From: Nocardioides dokdonensis FR1436
GTDB taxonomy: Bacteria; Actinomycetota; Actinomycetes; Propionibacteriales; Nocardioidaceae
Reading direction: 5' to 3'
Assembly: GCF_001653335.1 (NCBI RefSeq)
Contig: NZ_CP015079.1
Location: 1,302,001 to 1,366,000 of the forward strand
Length of the DNA: 64,000 nt
The translations under genes were made by a program, and so were the position numbers. Below are positions 1-8,981 of this stretch, in pieces (position 1 is the stretch's first letter; each line of letters starts with the position of its first letter). A model generated the notes under the pieces. It was not told the DNA's origin. It saw nothing but the letters and a program-made list of their open reading frames with translations, and made no database searches.

Positions 1-2
1 TG

Positions 3-2687
3 TGGCCGCACTCCTCGTCGCTGGAGTTCTACTACACCGACCCCGAGACCGGGCTCGCCGGCTTCACCACCGACGACCAGCTCAAGGACCTCGAGGGTCG
101 TCCGCTCTGGTACACCGACACCACGCGGACCACGATGACCACCGCCGACACGGGCAAGGCCCTCACGGTCTTCGTGCGGGTGGGTCCCTACAACGTCAAC
201 CCCGAGACGGCCATCGACGCCGCCAGCGTCATCAGCCACGAGTACGGCCACTCGCTGGGGCTGCCCGACTTCTACTCCACCGGCAGCCGCGAGACCTATG
301 GCGACTGGAACCTGATGGCGACCGACCAGTCGCAGAACATGGACGCCTTCTCCCGCCAGGAGATGGGCTGGGTCGTGCCGCAGGTCCTGGACTCCTCGAC
401 CTCGGTCACCGGGTGGAAGGACTCCAAGACCGACATCGACACCCTCACCTGGCAGCGCCCCGACGGCACGCCGTACACCTTGGAGGAGGGGGTCGACGGG
501 CGGGTGCAGAACTCGCAGATGTACGTCGCGAAGCTGCCCGGTCGCCAGCTGCTGGACCCGGCCGTCTTCGACTCCGGCGACAAGGCGAGCAGGACCCACG
601 CCTGGTGGTCCGGGTCCGGCAACGACTTCGGGTGTGCGCCGCAGAGCGGTCGCAACCTCGACGTGTCGATCCCCCAGCTGGCCACGCTGCCGGCGGGCAG
701 CAAGGTCGAGCTGTCCATGAAGTCCTGGTGGGACATCGAGTGGGACTACGACTACGGGTTCGTGCTCACCACCACCGACGGTGGCAAGACCTACAGCTCC
801 AACCGGTCGGAGAACGGCTACACGACCTCCAACACCGACCCGCTCGCCGGGAACCCGAACCAGAACCAGTGCCAGGCCACCTTCGACAACGGCCTGACCG
901 GGACCTCGGGCAGCTACCAGGCCGGCTCCGAGGCCATCGACCGCAAGGCCGGTGAGACCCCCGACGCCGTGTTCCTCGCCGACCGGTACGACATCAGCGA
1001 GCTGGCCGGCAAGCCGGCCGGTGCGCTGCGGTTCAGCTACGCCACCGATCCGGGCCTGGCCCGGCCGGGCTGGTTCGTCGACGACCTCAAGGTCACCGTG
1101 ACCGAACCCGGCAAGCCGGCGTACGACGTGCTGGTCACCGACCTGGAGACCAGCGGCGGTCCCGACGACGACCGCATCTTCAACGGTGGGTGCCGCGAGG
1201 ACCTGACCACCGCCCAGAGCTGCACCCAGGGCTGGAAGTTCCTGCAGGCGGGCGCCGGCTCCGAGCAGGACCACGCCTACTACCTCGAGATGCGCGACCG
1301 GTCCGGCTTCGACTTCGACGGCTTGGGGCAGGCCGACCGCGGGGGCGCTGCCTTCGAGGCCGGGCTGTACCTCGGCTACACCGACGAGGCGCACGGCTAC
1401 GGCAACACCGGCACCGACAACCCGCCGGCCCAGTCGCCGCTGGACTCCACACCCACGCCGGGCAGCGACACCCCGGACCTGGACGACGCCGCGTTCACCA
1501 CCGCCGCGGCCCGGTCGTCGTTCTCCGACGACCCGGCCAAGCCGCACGTGGACAACTACTCCGACCCGAGCACCACGTCGGGCAGCTGGGAGTTCGCGTT
1601 CGGCTGCCTCGGCTTCTCGGTGAAGCAGATGGCGGGCGCCGACGCGGCCCCGGCCAACAACCTGACCGGTGCTGTGGACCTCACCATCGGCAAGGGCTGC
1701 GGCGAGTTCAACTACGGCTACCTGACCGAGGCGCCCGGCGGGGGTGGGCAGAACACCGCGCCCCAGGCCGACGCGAGGGCCACGCCCAGCACCGTCCGCC
1801 CCGGCCAGGAGGTGACGCTCTCGGCCGAGGGCAGCACCGATGCGCAGAGCCCGGCGGCCGACCTGGACTACAGCTGGGACTTCGGCGACGGGGGCGGCAC
1901 CAAGGACGCCACCGGCCGGGTCGTGCGCACGTCGTACGGCTCGGTGGGAGCGAAGACCGCCACGGTCACGGTGACCGACCCGCAGGGTGCGGTCGACACC
2001 GCGTCGGTGACGGTCACGGTGACCGGGGAGGCCGGCAGCGACAACACCGCCCCGACCGCCGCGGCGCGGGCCAAGCCGGACCGGGCCACCACCGCGCGCT
2101 CGGTGCGGCTGACCGGCAAGCGGTCCAGCGACGCCGAGACCGGATCGAAGGACCTCGACTACAGCTGGGACTTCCACGACGGCGGGACCACGGTCGACGC
2201 CACGGGTCGCCGGACCACGCACCGATTCCGTGAGGCGGGGGTGCAGAAGGTGAGCCTGACCGTCACCGACGAGTCCGGCGCGACCGACACCGACACCATC
2301 CGGTTCCGGGTGCACCGGTTCGTGGCCTGCCAGTCCGGCGCGGTGCGGCGCTCGGGCAGCTGGCGCACGGTCGCTTCGCAGCGCGGACCGGGCGGCAACT
2401 ACTGCGACAACGCCGCGAAGGGGCAAGGGAAGGGCAAGGACGTCCTGCGCCTGGGTTTCAGCGGACCTCAGGCGGCGGTCGTCCACGGCACGGACAGGGC
2501 GGGCGGCTCGGCGAAGGTCCTCGTCGACGGCAAGCGCGTCGGGACCATCTCGTTCCGCAGCGCCGAGCCCTCGCGGCGCGTCTCCCTCGAGCGCGTCTTC
2601 ACCGGCCTCGGCGGCGGGGAGCACACCCTCGTCCTCAAGGTCCGCTCGGGGAGCGCCTACGTGGACGGCTTCGTCACCTTGAAGTAG
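3..2687 (+). CDS. M6-family (immune inhibitor A-like) secreted metalloprotease, 3' part
   Basis: The reading frame is open from the first bases, so the start and any signal peptide lie upstream of the window. The visible 894 residues begin in the catalytic domain. The zinc-site motif HEYGHSLGLPD (HExxHxxGxxD) is encoded near 237-269 and is followed by a met-turn-like DWNLMA. Two PKD-type beta-sandwich domains follow (about 1755-2020 and 2050-2310), each with a YSWDF core, then a C-terminal beta-rich domain of about 120 residues that may bind carbohydrate. M6 proteases are exported and degrade host or environmental proteins. Substrate is unknown. The 3' end is followed by an inverted repeat. 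Confidence 0.85.
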   Translation, partial: WPHSSSLEFYYTDPETGLAGFTTDDQLKDLEGRPLWYTDTTRTTMTTADTGKALTVFVRVGPYNVNPETAIDAASVISHEYGHSLGLPDFYSTGSRETYGDWNLMATDQSQNMDAFSRQEMGWVVPQVLDSSTSVTGWKDSKTDIDTLTWQRPDGTPYTLEEGVDGRVQNSQMYVAKLPGRQLLDPAVFDSGDKASRTHAWWSGSGNDFGCAPQSGRNLDVSIPQLATLPAGSKVELSMKSWWDIEWDYDYGFVLTTTDGGKTYSSNRSENGYTTSNTDPLAGNPNQNQCQATFDNGLTGTSGSYQAGSEAIDRKAGETPDAVFLADRYDISELAGKPAGALRFSYATDPGLARPGWFVDDLKVTVTEPGKPAYDVLVTDLETSGGPDDDRIFNGGCREDLTTAQSCTQGWKFLQAGAGSEQDHAYYLEMRDRSGFDFDGLGQADRGGAAFEAGLYLGYTDEAHGYGNTGTDNPPAQSPLDSTPTPGSDTPDLDDAAFTTAAARSSFSDDPAKPHVDNYSDPSTTSGSWEFAFGCLGFSVKQMAGADAAPANNLTGAVDLTIGKGCGEFNYGYLTEAPGGGGQNTAPQADARATPSTVRPGQEVTLSAEGSTDAQSPAADLDYSWDFGDGGGTKDATGRVVRTSYGSVGAKTATVTVTDPQGAVDTASVTVTVTGEAGSDNTAPTAAARAKPDRATTARSVRLTGKRSSDAETGSKDLDYSWDFHDGGTTVDATGRRTTHRFREAGVQKVSLTVTDESGATDTDTIRFRVHRFVACQSGAVRRSGSWRTVASQRGPGGNYCDNAAKGQGKGKDVLRLGFSGPQAAVVHGTDRAGGSAKVLVDGKRVGTISFRSAEPSRRVSLERVFTGLGGGEHTLVLKVRSGSAYVDGFVTLK

Positions 2688-2702
2688 CCACCACCAGCAC
2701 CA

Positions 2703-2748
2703 ACCGACGGCGTCGGTCCCCCCGGGGGCCGGCGCCGTCGCCGTCGGT
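2703..2748 (+). terminator. Inverted repeat after the metalloprotease gene
   Basis: ACCGACGGCG (2703-2712) pairs perfectly with CGCCGTCGGT (2739-2748), and the loop contains a second GC-rich palindrome around CCCCCCGGGGG. There is no clear T-run, which is common for actinobacterial terminators. Confidence 0.45.
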
Positions 2749-2809
2749 CACCTCACCGGGCGTCGACGACGCTCGTCGCTGGCGCTCCTCACTGCTCGAC
2801 CAACAGCGG

Positions 2810-3286
2810 TCAGGAGGTGAGGGCCGCGCTCATCCGCTCGAGCGTGCGCTGCATGCCCTCGCGCAGCTCGTCGGTGAAGGCGGGCACGCCGCCGAAGGCG
2901 ACCTTGGTGAGGCCCGTCGACAGCTTCGAGACACCGTCGGGGCTCTCGCGCCGGTGCACGATGCGGGTGCGGGTGCCGCCGTCGAGGGGCTCGAGGGTGT
3001 AGGACCACACGGTCCGGTTCTCCACGACCCGGAAGGCGATCTGGTGGTGCGGCTCGAAGCGGACCACCCGGGCCTGGGTCGGCCAGTGCATCCAGCCGCG
3101 ATGGTTGAGGTTGATCATCCGGCTGCCCTGGCGCACGGCACCGCCGGGCACGAACGTACGACGCACCTGCGGGCTCCACTCGGGCATCCGACGGACGTCG
3201 CTGACCAACGCCCAGGTCTGGGCCGGGGTCGCGTCGACCTCGATCTCTGCGTGCAGGTCGCTACCGGTGCTGGGTGCAGTCGTCAT
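2810..3286 (-). CDS. SRPBCC (START-like) family protein
   Basis: 158 residues read from ATG at 3286. The N-terminus (AEIEVDATPAQTWALVSDVRRMPEWSP) and the pattern of a hydrophobic ligand-cavity fold match the polyketide cyclase/dehydrase group of the SRPBCC superfamily. These small proteins bind lipophilic ligands; no substrate can be named here. An in-frame start 17 codons upstream exists, but ATG 3286 lies 8 nt after TACGGT (3300-3295, minus strand), which fits a leaderless transcript. The gene is divergent from nothing and sits 35 nt downstream of the cca stop, so it may also be read from cca. Confidence 0.75.
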   Translation of the reverse strand: MTTAPSTGSDLHAEIEVDATPAQTWALVSDVRRMPEWSPQVRRTFVPGGAVRQGSRMINLNHRGWMHWPTQARVVRFEPHHQIAFRVVENRTVWSYTLEPLDGGTRTRIVHRRESPDGVSKLSTGLTKVAFGGVPAFTDELREGMQRTLERMSAALTS

Positions 3287-3321
3287 GGTCGGTGACCGTA
3301 CCCAACCCGGGGCTCCGGCCG

Positions 3322-4764
3322 TTAGCGCTGCGCCCACCAGGCGAGCAGCTCCTCACGAGCGCGCTCCTCGCCGAGGGGACCGTCGTCCATCCGCAGCTCG
3401 AGCAGGTGCCGGTAGGCCTCGCCGACCTCGCGGCCCGGCCCGACGCCGAGGATCTCCATGATCTGGTTGCCGTCGAGGTCCGGGCGCATCGCGCCGAGCT
3501 CCTCGGCCTCGGCGAGCCGGTCGATGCGCGCCTCCAGGTCGTCGTACGTGCGGCGCAGGCTCTCGGCCTTGCGTCGGTTGCGCGTCGTGCAGTCGGCGCG
3601 GGTCAGCACGTGCAGCCGGGTGAGCTGGTCGCCCGCGTCGCGGACGTAGCGGCGCACGGCCGAGTCGGTCCACTCGCCGCTGCCGTAGCCGTGGAAGCGC
3701 AGGTGCAGCTCGACCAGCGAGCTCACCGCGTCGATCTCGTCGTTGGAGAAGCGCAGCGCCTTCATCCGCTTGCGGGTCAGCTTGGCACCGACGACGTCGT
3801 GGTGGTGGAAGGTCACGGTGCCGTCGTCGACGAAGCGGCGGGTGCGCGGCTTGCCGACGTCGTGCATCAGCGCCGCGAGGCGCGAGACCAGGTCGGGCCC
3901 GCCGAGGCGCTCCTCCTGGTCGATCGACTGCTCCAGCACCGTCAGCGAGTGCTCGTAGACGTCCTTGTGGCGGTGGTGCTCGTCGCGCTCCAGCGCCAGC
4001 GCGGGCAGCTCGGGCAGCACCCGCTCGGCCAGGCCGGTCTCCACCAGCAGCGTCAGCCCACGGCGCGGGAACGGCGACATGATCAGCTTCACGAGCTCGT
4101 CGCGCACCCGCTCGGCGGAGATGATGTCGATCCGCTCGGCCATCGCGGTCATCGCCCGGACCACCGACGCGTCCACCTCGAAGCCGAGCTGCGCGGCGAA
4201 GCGGGCCGCCCGCATCATCCGCAGCGGGTCGTCGGAGAAGGAGTCCTCCGGGGTGCCCGGCGTGCGCAGCACGCGGTGGGCCAGGTCCAGGATGCCGCCG
4301 TAGGGGTCCTCCACCTCGCGCCCCGGCAGCCGTACCGCCATGGCGTTGACGGTGAAGTCGCGGCGACCGAGGTCCCCGGCCAGGGTGTCGCCGAAAGCGA
4401 CGTCGGGCTTGCGCGAGGACGGGTCGTAGGACTCCGAGCGGTACGTCGTCACCTCGACCTGCCACTCGCCCTTGCGGCACCCGATCGTGCCGAAGTCGCG
4501 ACCCATGTCCCAGATCGCGTCGGCCCAGCCCTTGAGCAGCCGCTCGGTCTCGTCGGGGTGCGCCGAGGTCGTGAGGTCGAGGTCGTTGTGGCGGCGACCC
4601 AGCATCGCGTCGCGCACCGGGCCGCCGACGAGGGCGATCTCGTGGCCGGCGTCGGTGAAGCGGCGGCCGAGGTCGTCGATCACGGGGCCGATGCGGTCCA
4701 GCTCGGCGGCGACCGATCGCTGCACCTCGACCATGCTGAGGGGGGCGGGCTCGTCGTGGGGCAC
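3322..4764 (-). CDS. cca: CCA tRNA nucleotidyltransferase
   Basis: 480 residues. This enzyme adds or repairs the 3' CCA end of tRNAs using CTP and ATP. The class II nucleotidyltransferase core is visible as LVGGPVRDAMLG followed by NDLDLTT (metal-binding DxD region), then the RNA-binding region (about residues 150-230) and an HD domain (LAALMHDVGKPRTRRF) typical of the actinobacterial form. The start is GTG 4764, with a TAGACT -10-like hexamer 8 nt upstream (4778-4773) and no Shine-Dalgarno sequence. It is divergent from the DUF6049-murJ operon, which is the usual actinobacterial arrangement. Confidence 0.93.
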   Translation of the reverse strand: MPHDEPAPLSMVEVQRSVAAELDRIGPVIDDLGRRFTDAGHEIALVGGPVRDAMLGRRHNDLDLTTSAHPDETERLLKGWADAIWDMGRDFGTIGCRKGEWQVEVTTYRSESYDPSSRKPDVAFGDTLAGDLGRRDFTVNAMAVRLPGREVEDPYGGILDLAHRVLRTPGTPEDSFSDDPLRMMRAARFAAQLGFEVDASVVRAMTAMAERIDIISAERVRDELVKLIMSPFPRRGLTLLVETGLAERVLPELPALALERDEHHRHKDVYEHSLTVLEQSIDQEERLGGPDLVSRLAALMHDVGKPRTRRFVDDGTVTFHHHDVVGAKLTRKRMKALRFSNDEIDAVSSLVELHLRFHGYGSGEWTDSAVRRYVRDAGDQLTRLHVLTRADCTTRNRRKAESLRRTYDDLEARIDRLAEAEELGAMRPDLDGNQIMEILGVGPGREVGEAYRHLLELRMDDGPLGEERAREELLAWWAQR

Positions 4765-4837
4765 GGGGGGGCAGTCTATGCGCCACCGGGGGACGCCTCC
4801 GTGGTGCAGGGTTCCCGGCCGCGCACCCCCGCCCCAC

Positions 4838-4843
4838 TAGAGT
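4838..4843 (+). promoter_or_regulatory. -10 hexamer TAGAGT for the DUF6049-murJ operon
   Basis: TAGAGT lies 6 nt before GTG 4850 and there is no ribosome binding site, so transcription probably starts at the start codon (leaderless). Confidence 0.5.
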
Positions 4844-4849
4844 CGTGGC

Positions 4850-7249
4850 GTGGTTCTCCCCCGTTCGCTGCTGCCTGCCCGCACGGGCGCGCGCCGGGTC
4901 GCTGGAGGGCTCCTGGCGGTGGTCCTCGCCGGGCTGACGGGAACGGCGGGTCTGGCCGCGTCGAGCGGTGCGACCGGGCCGCTCGCGGCGCCCGCCCTCG
5001 CCGGCACCGCCCAGGCGGCGGACGAGGACGTCGAGCCCCTCCGGGTCACGATCGACGCCCTGACCCCGGGGGAGCTGCCCCGCTCCGGGCCCCTCGAGGT
5101 CAGCGGCAGCGTCACCAACGTCGACGACGACACCTGGACGACCATCAACCTCTACCCGTTCCTGGGCAGCACGCCGCTCACGACGCCCGCCGAGCTCAGC
5201 CTGGCCCGCGAGACCGACGTCCTCGACTTCGTCGGGGAGCGCGTGACCGACCCCGGCCCCTACGCCGTCATCGACACCCTGGAGCCCGGGGAGTCGGTCG
5301 GCTACTCCTTCACCGTCGCCCGGTCGCGCCTCGAGGTCGACGAGCGCGGCGTCTACTGGTTCGGCGTGCACGCCCTCGGTCAGGGCGTGGACGGGCGCGA
5401 CCCCAACGCCGACGGTCGCGCCCGCACCTTCCTGCCCTACGTCGGCGCCGAGGACCGCAGCCTCCCCGTCTCCGTGGTGGTGCCGCTGCGCCGTCGGGTC
5501 CTCCACGACGCCGACGGCCGGGTGGCCGGGCTCGAGTCGTGGGCAGAGGCCCTGGCACCCGGCGGCAGCCTCGCCGACCTCGTCGCGTTCGGCGCCGGCG
5601 CCGAGGGCCGGTCACTGACCTGGCTCGTCGACCCCGCCGTCACGGACGCCGCCGGACGACTGGCCGCCGGCAACCCGGCGCGCTCCACGACGCCCACGAT
5701 CGACCCGCGCGACCCCGGCGCACCCGACGCGGACGACACGTCGGCCCCCGGCTCCCCCGACGACACGGCGACCGGCGACCCCGGTGACGCCTCGCCGTCC
5801 ACGGACGACCCGACGTCCGGCGGCTCCGAGGGGACGGACCCCGCCCCGGGCCCGACCGAGCAGGACACCGGCACGGTGCCGCCCCGCCTCGAGGACCCCG
5901 ACGAGCTGGCCGGGCTCGACCCCCAGGCCCGTGCGCTCGCGCTCAGCGCCGCCGACTGGCTCGACGCGTTGCAGGACGCCGTGGGTTCCGGCTCGCAGGT
6001 GCTCGCGCTGCCGTACGGCGACCTCGACGTCGCGGCGGCCGCACGGTTCGCCCCCGAGGTCTACCGCTCCGCGCGCCGCCGCTCCGGCTCGGAGCTGGAA
6101 GGGATCGAGCTGAGCACCCAGCCCGCTCTCGCCTCCCCGCTGGGCTTCCTGCCGGTGGAGGCCCTCGACATGGTCCGCGAGGACGAGACGATCCTGCTCA
6201 CCGACCGGATGCTCGGTGGTCAGCGCGCCGACGACCCGCTGCCGGCGGTGGCCTCGGTCCTGGGCCGCACGGTGGTGCTCACCTCCTCCGGCGCCGTGGA
6301 CGGCGGCCCCGGTCCGGGGCCGCGGCTCTCGTCCCTCGGTCTGCGCCAGCGGATCCTCAGCGAGGCCGCGGTGCGCCTGCTCGACACCGGCCGGCGCTCC
6401 CCCCTCGTGGTCACCTTGCCGCTGGGCTGGGCGCCGGACACCGACCCCGCCGCCTTCTTCGACGCCCTGGCCACCGACTGGGTCGACCTCGACACCGTCG
6501 CCGAGGCCACCGCCGACCGCCGCGCCCGGCCCGTCGAGGCGGCCGAGCTCACCTACCCGAGGGGACAGCTCGACGCCGAGCTCGGCCCGGCCGACCTGAC
6601 GGCGGTGTCCGAGCTGGTCGAGGTCGGGCAGAACCTGCAGGACCTGCTGACCTTCAACGACCGGATCGCCTCCGTCGTCTCGGCGGAGGCTTACCCGACC
6701 GCCTCCTACCTGACCCGCCCGATCCGCGCCGCGGCGCTGCGCTCGGCCCAGGCGGCGGAGGAGGTGATCCGGGAGCAGCTCGGGGCCGTCGAGGTCACCG
6801 CGCCACCGGGGGTCACGCTCTCGAGCGCCAGCGGCCGGCTGCCGGCCACCATCACCAACGGTCTCGACGAGAGCGTCACGGTGCGCCTCGACGCGCGCTC
6901 GGACCAGCCGATGACGCTGCGGGTGCCCGACAGCATCGAGATCCCGGCCGGGGGGAGCACCACGGTGCTGCTCAACGCCACCACCGAGCAGCAGGGCGTG
7001 CACAACGTGACCCTGGTGCTCACCGACGTCAACGACGTGCCCCTCGGCAGCATCGACGTGGTCCCGATCCGCGCCGCGCAGGTCAGCGGCGTGATCTGGC
7101 TGATCATGGGTTCCGGGGCCGTGCTGCTCTTCGGGGCGATCGCCGTGCGGCTCGTGCGCCGCGTGCGTGCGGCCCGCGCCGAGCAGCACCCCCACCCCGA
7201 CGACCAGCCCGAGGACCAGCCCGCCGACGAGCCGGAGGACCGGGCGTGA
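4850..7249 (+). CDS. DUF6049 family membrane-anchored protein
   Basis: 799 residues. An N-terminal signal sequence (basic RTGARR followed by a hydrophobic run to about residue 45, ending AQA) leads into a large extracytoplasmic region. A Pro/Thr/Asp-rich low-complexity linker lies near residues 285-345. One transmembrane helix lies near residues 750-775 (GVIWLIMGSGAVLLFGAIAV), with a short basic then acidic cytoplasmic tail. Its position directly before murJ is conserved in actinobacteria and matches the family now called DUF6049; the molecular function is unknown. The gene ends in a GTGA overlap with murJ, so the two are translationally coupled. A role in peptidoglycan precursor export is inferred from context only. 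Confidence 0.8.
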   Translation: MVLPRSLLPARTGARRVAGGLLAVVLAGLTGTAGLAASSGATGPLAAPALAGTAQAADEDVEPLRVTIDALTPGELPRSGPLEVSGSVTNVDDDTWTTINLYPFLGSTPLTTPAELSLARETDVLDFVGERVTDPGPYAVIDTLEPGESVGYSFTVARSRLEVDERGVYWFGVHALGQGVDGRDPNADGRARTFLPYVGAEDRSLPVSVVVPLRRRVLHDADGRVAGLESWAEALAPGGSLADLVAFGAGAEGRSLTWLVDPAVTDAAGRLAAGNPARSTTPTIDPRDPGAPDADDTSAPGSPDDTATGDPGDASPSTDDPTSGGSEGTDPAPGPTEQDTGTVPPRLEDPDELAGLDPQARALALSAADWLDALQDAVGSGSQVLALPYGDLDVAAAARFAPEVYRSARRRSGSELEGIELSTQPALASPLGFLPVEALDMVREDETILLTDRMLGGQRADDPLPAVASVLGRTVVLTSSGAVDGGPGPGPRLSSLGLRQRILSEAAVRLLDTGRRSPLVVTLPLGWAPDTDPAAFFDALATDWVDLDTVAEATADRRARPVEAAELTYPRGQLDAELGPADLTAVSELVEVGQNLQDLLTFNDRIASVVSAEAYPTASYLTRPIRAAALRSAQAAEEVIREQLGAVEVTAPPGVTLSSASGRLPATITNGLDESVTVRLDARSDQPMTLRVPDSIEIPAGGSTTVLLNATTEQQGVHNVTLVLTDVNDVPLGSIDVVPIRAAQVSGVIWLIMGSGAVLLFGAIAVRLVRRVRAARAEQHPHPDDQPEDQPADEPEDRA

Positions 7250-8898
7250 GCACCAGCACCGACGACGAGCGCTCCAGCATCCTAGGCTCGTCGGCCGTCA
7301 TGGCCGCCGGCACCACCTTCTCGCGCCTGAGCGGCTTCCTCCGCGCCACCCTGCTGGCCGCGGCGCTGGGCAACCTGCTGCACGCGGACGCGTTCAACAT
7401 CGCGAACACGATCCCGAACATGCTCTACATCCTGCTGGCCGGCGGCGTCTTCAACGCCGTGCTGGTGCCCCAGCTGGTGCGCGCGCTGCAGCACGACGAC
7501 GACGGTGGCGCGGCCTACACCAACCGGATCGTGACCCTGGCCGGGCTGTTCCTGGCCGGCGTGACGGTGCTGCTGGTCATCGCGGCCCCGCTCGTCGTCG
7601 GCCTCTACACGACCGACTGGCCCCCTGACGTGCAGGAGTCGACGGTCGACTTCGCCCGCTACTGCCTGCCGCAGGTCTTCTTCTACGGCATGTTCGTGCT
7701 CGTCGGGCAGATCCTCAACGCCCGCGGCACCTTCGGCCCGATGATGTGGGCGCCGATCGCCAACAACGTCGTGGCCGTCACCACCCTGGTCGTCTACCTG
7801 CTGGTCTTCGGCGCCGCACGCGAGTCCGAGCAGTTCGCGGGCTTCAGCGGCTCCCAGGAGCTGCTCCTCGGCCTGGGGTCCACGGCCGGCATCGCGCTCC
7901 AGCTGCTGGTGCTGCTGCCCTACCTGCGCCGCGCCGGCTTCCGCTACGCGCCGCGCTTCGACTTCCGCGGCGCGGGCCTGGGCCACACCCTGCGCCTGGG
8001 CATGTGGACCGTCGGCTTCGTGATCGTCAACCAGGCGGCGTACACCGTCGTCATCAACCTCGCCTCGACCGGCACCGCCGGCGGCGACCCGGACGGCACC
8101 GGCGCCACGGTCTACTCGGCGGCCTTCCTGATCGTGATGGTGCCGCACTCGATCATCACCGTCTCGTTGGCCACCGCGATCCTGCCGCGGCTCTCGGCGC
8201 GCGCCGCCGCCCAGGACCTCGGCGCCCTGGCGGAGACGCTGTCGTCGACGATGCGCACCGGGCTCGCCGTGATCGTCCCCTTCGCCGCCCTGCTGCCGCT
8301 GCTCGCGCCCGACCTGCCCCGCATCCTCTTCGGGTACGGCGCCGCCGCGGACTCGGTCGACAACTACGTGGCCACCCTGGCGCTGTTCGGGCCGGGGCTG
8401 GTGTTCTTCACGGTCCACTACGTGGTCCTGCGCGGCTTCTACGCACTCGAGCAGACCCGCACCGTCTTCTTCGTGCAGTGCGCGGTCGGCGCCACGAACG
8501 TCGTGGTGGCCCTGGTGCTGGTGAACCTCACCGGTCCCGCCGCGACCGCGCCGTCCCTGGTCCTGGCCTACACGGCGGCGTACGCCGTGGGCTCGCTCGT
8601 GTCCTACTCCGTGCTCTCGCGCCAGGTGGGTGGGCTCGGCGGCCGACGGCTGCTGCGCTTCGTCGTGCGCGTCGTCCTGGTGGTGCTCCTGGCCACCGCG
8701 CTCGCCGCCGCGGTGGCCTGGGGCCTGCACCACGTGGGGCCCGAGGACAGCCGGTCGATGGCCGGGCTCCGGGTGCTGGTGGTGGGGGTCGTCGACGTGG
8801 CCGCCTTCCTCCTGCTGGCCCGCCTCGTGCGGCTGCGCGAGGTCACCGACGTGCTGCGCACCCTCACCCGTCGCGCCCCCGCCCCGCAACGGGACTGA
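7246..8898 (+). CDS. murJ: Lipid II flippase MurJ (MviN)
   Basis: 550 residues with about 14 predicted transmembrane helices. MurJ moves lipid II across the cytoplasmic membrane for peptidoglycan synthesis. The N-terminal SSAVMAAGTTFSRLSGFLR and the Asn-rich NIANTIPNMLYILLAGGVFNAVLVPQ region are characteristic of the MOP-superfamily MviN group. The start GTG 7246 overlaps the previous stop by 4 nt. In mycobacteria MviN carries a C-terminal pseudokinase and an extracellular domain in the same polypeptide. Here the protein stops after the membrane domain and those parts are encoded by the next gene. Confidence 0.95.
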   Translation: MSTSTDDERSSILGSSAVMAAGTTFSRLSGFLRATLLAAALGNLLHADAFNIANTIPNMLYILLAGGVFNAVLVPQLVRALQHDDDGGAAYTNRIVTLAGLFLAGVTVLLVIAAPLVVGLYTTDWPPDVQESTVDFARYCLPQVFFYGMFVLVGQILNARGTFGPMMWAPIANNVVAVTTLVVYLLVFGAARESEQFAGFSGSQELLLGLGSTAGIALQLLVLLPYLRRAGFRYAPRFDFRGAGLGHTLRLGMWTVGFVIVNQAAYTVVINLASTGTAGGDPDGTGATVYSAAFLIVMVPHSIITVSLATAILPRLSARAAAQDLGALAETLSSTMRTGLAVIVPFAALLPLLAPDLPRILFGYGAAADSVDNYVATLALFGPGLVFFTVHYVVLRGFYALEQTRTVFFVQCAVGATNVVVALVLVNLTGPAATAPSLVLAYTAAYAVGSLVSYSVLSRQVGGLGGRRLLRFVVRVVLVVLLATALAAAVAWGLHHVGPEDSRSMAGLRVLVVGVVDVAAFLLLARLVRLREVTDVLRTLTRRAPAPQRD

Positions 8899-8981
8899 CC
8901 CCCCTACGATGTCCAGGAGCCCGGTGGCGCCTCGGCCCGCCGGGGTGAGCAGTCGGCCCGCCGAGCCCGTGGAGGAGCGCA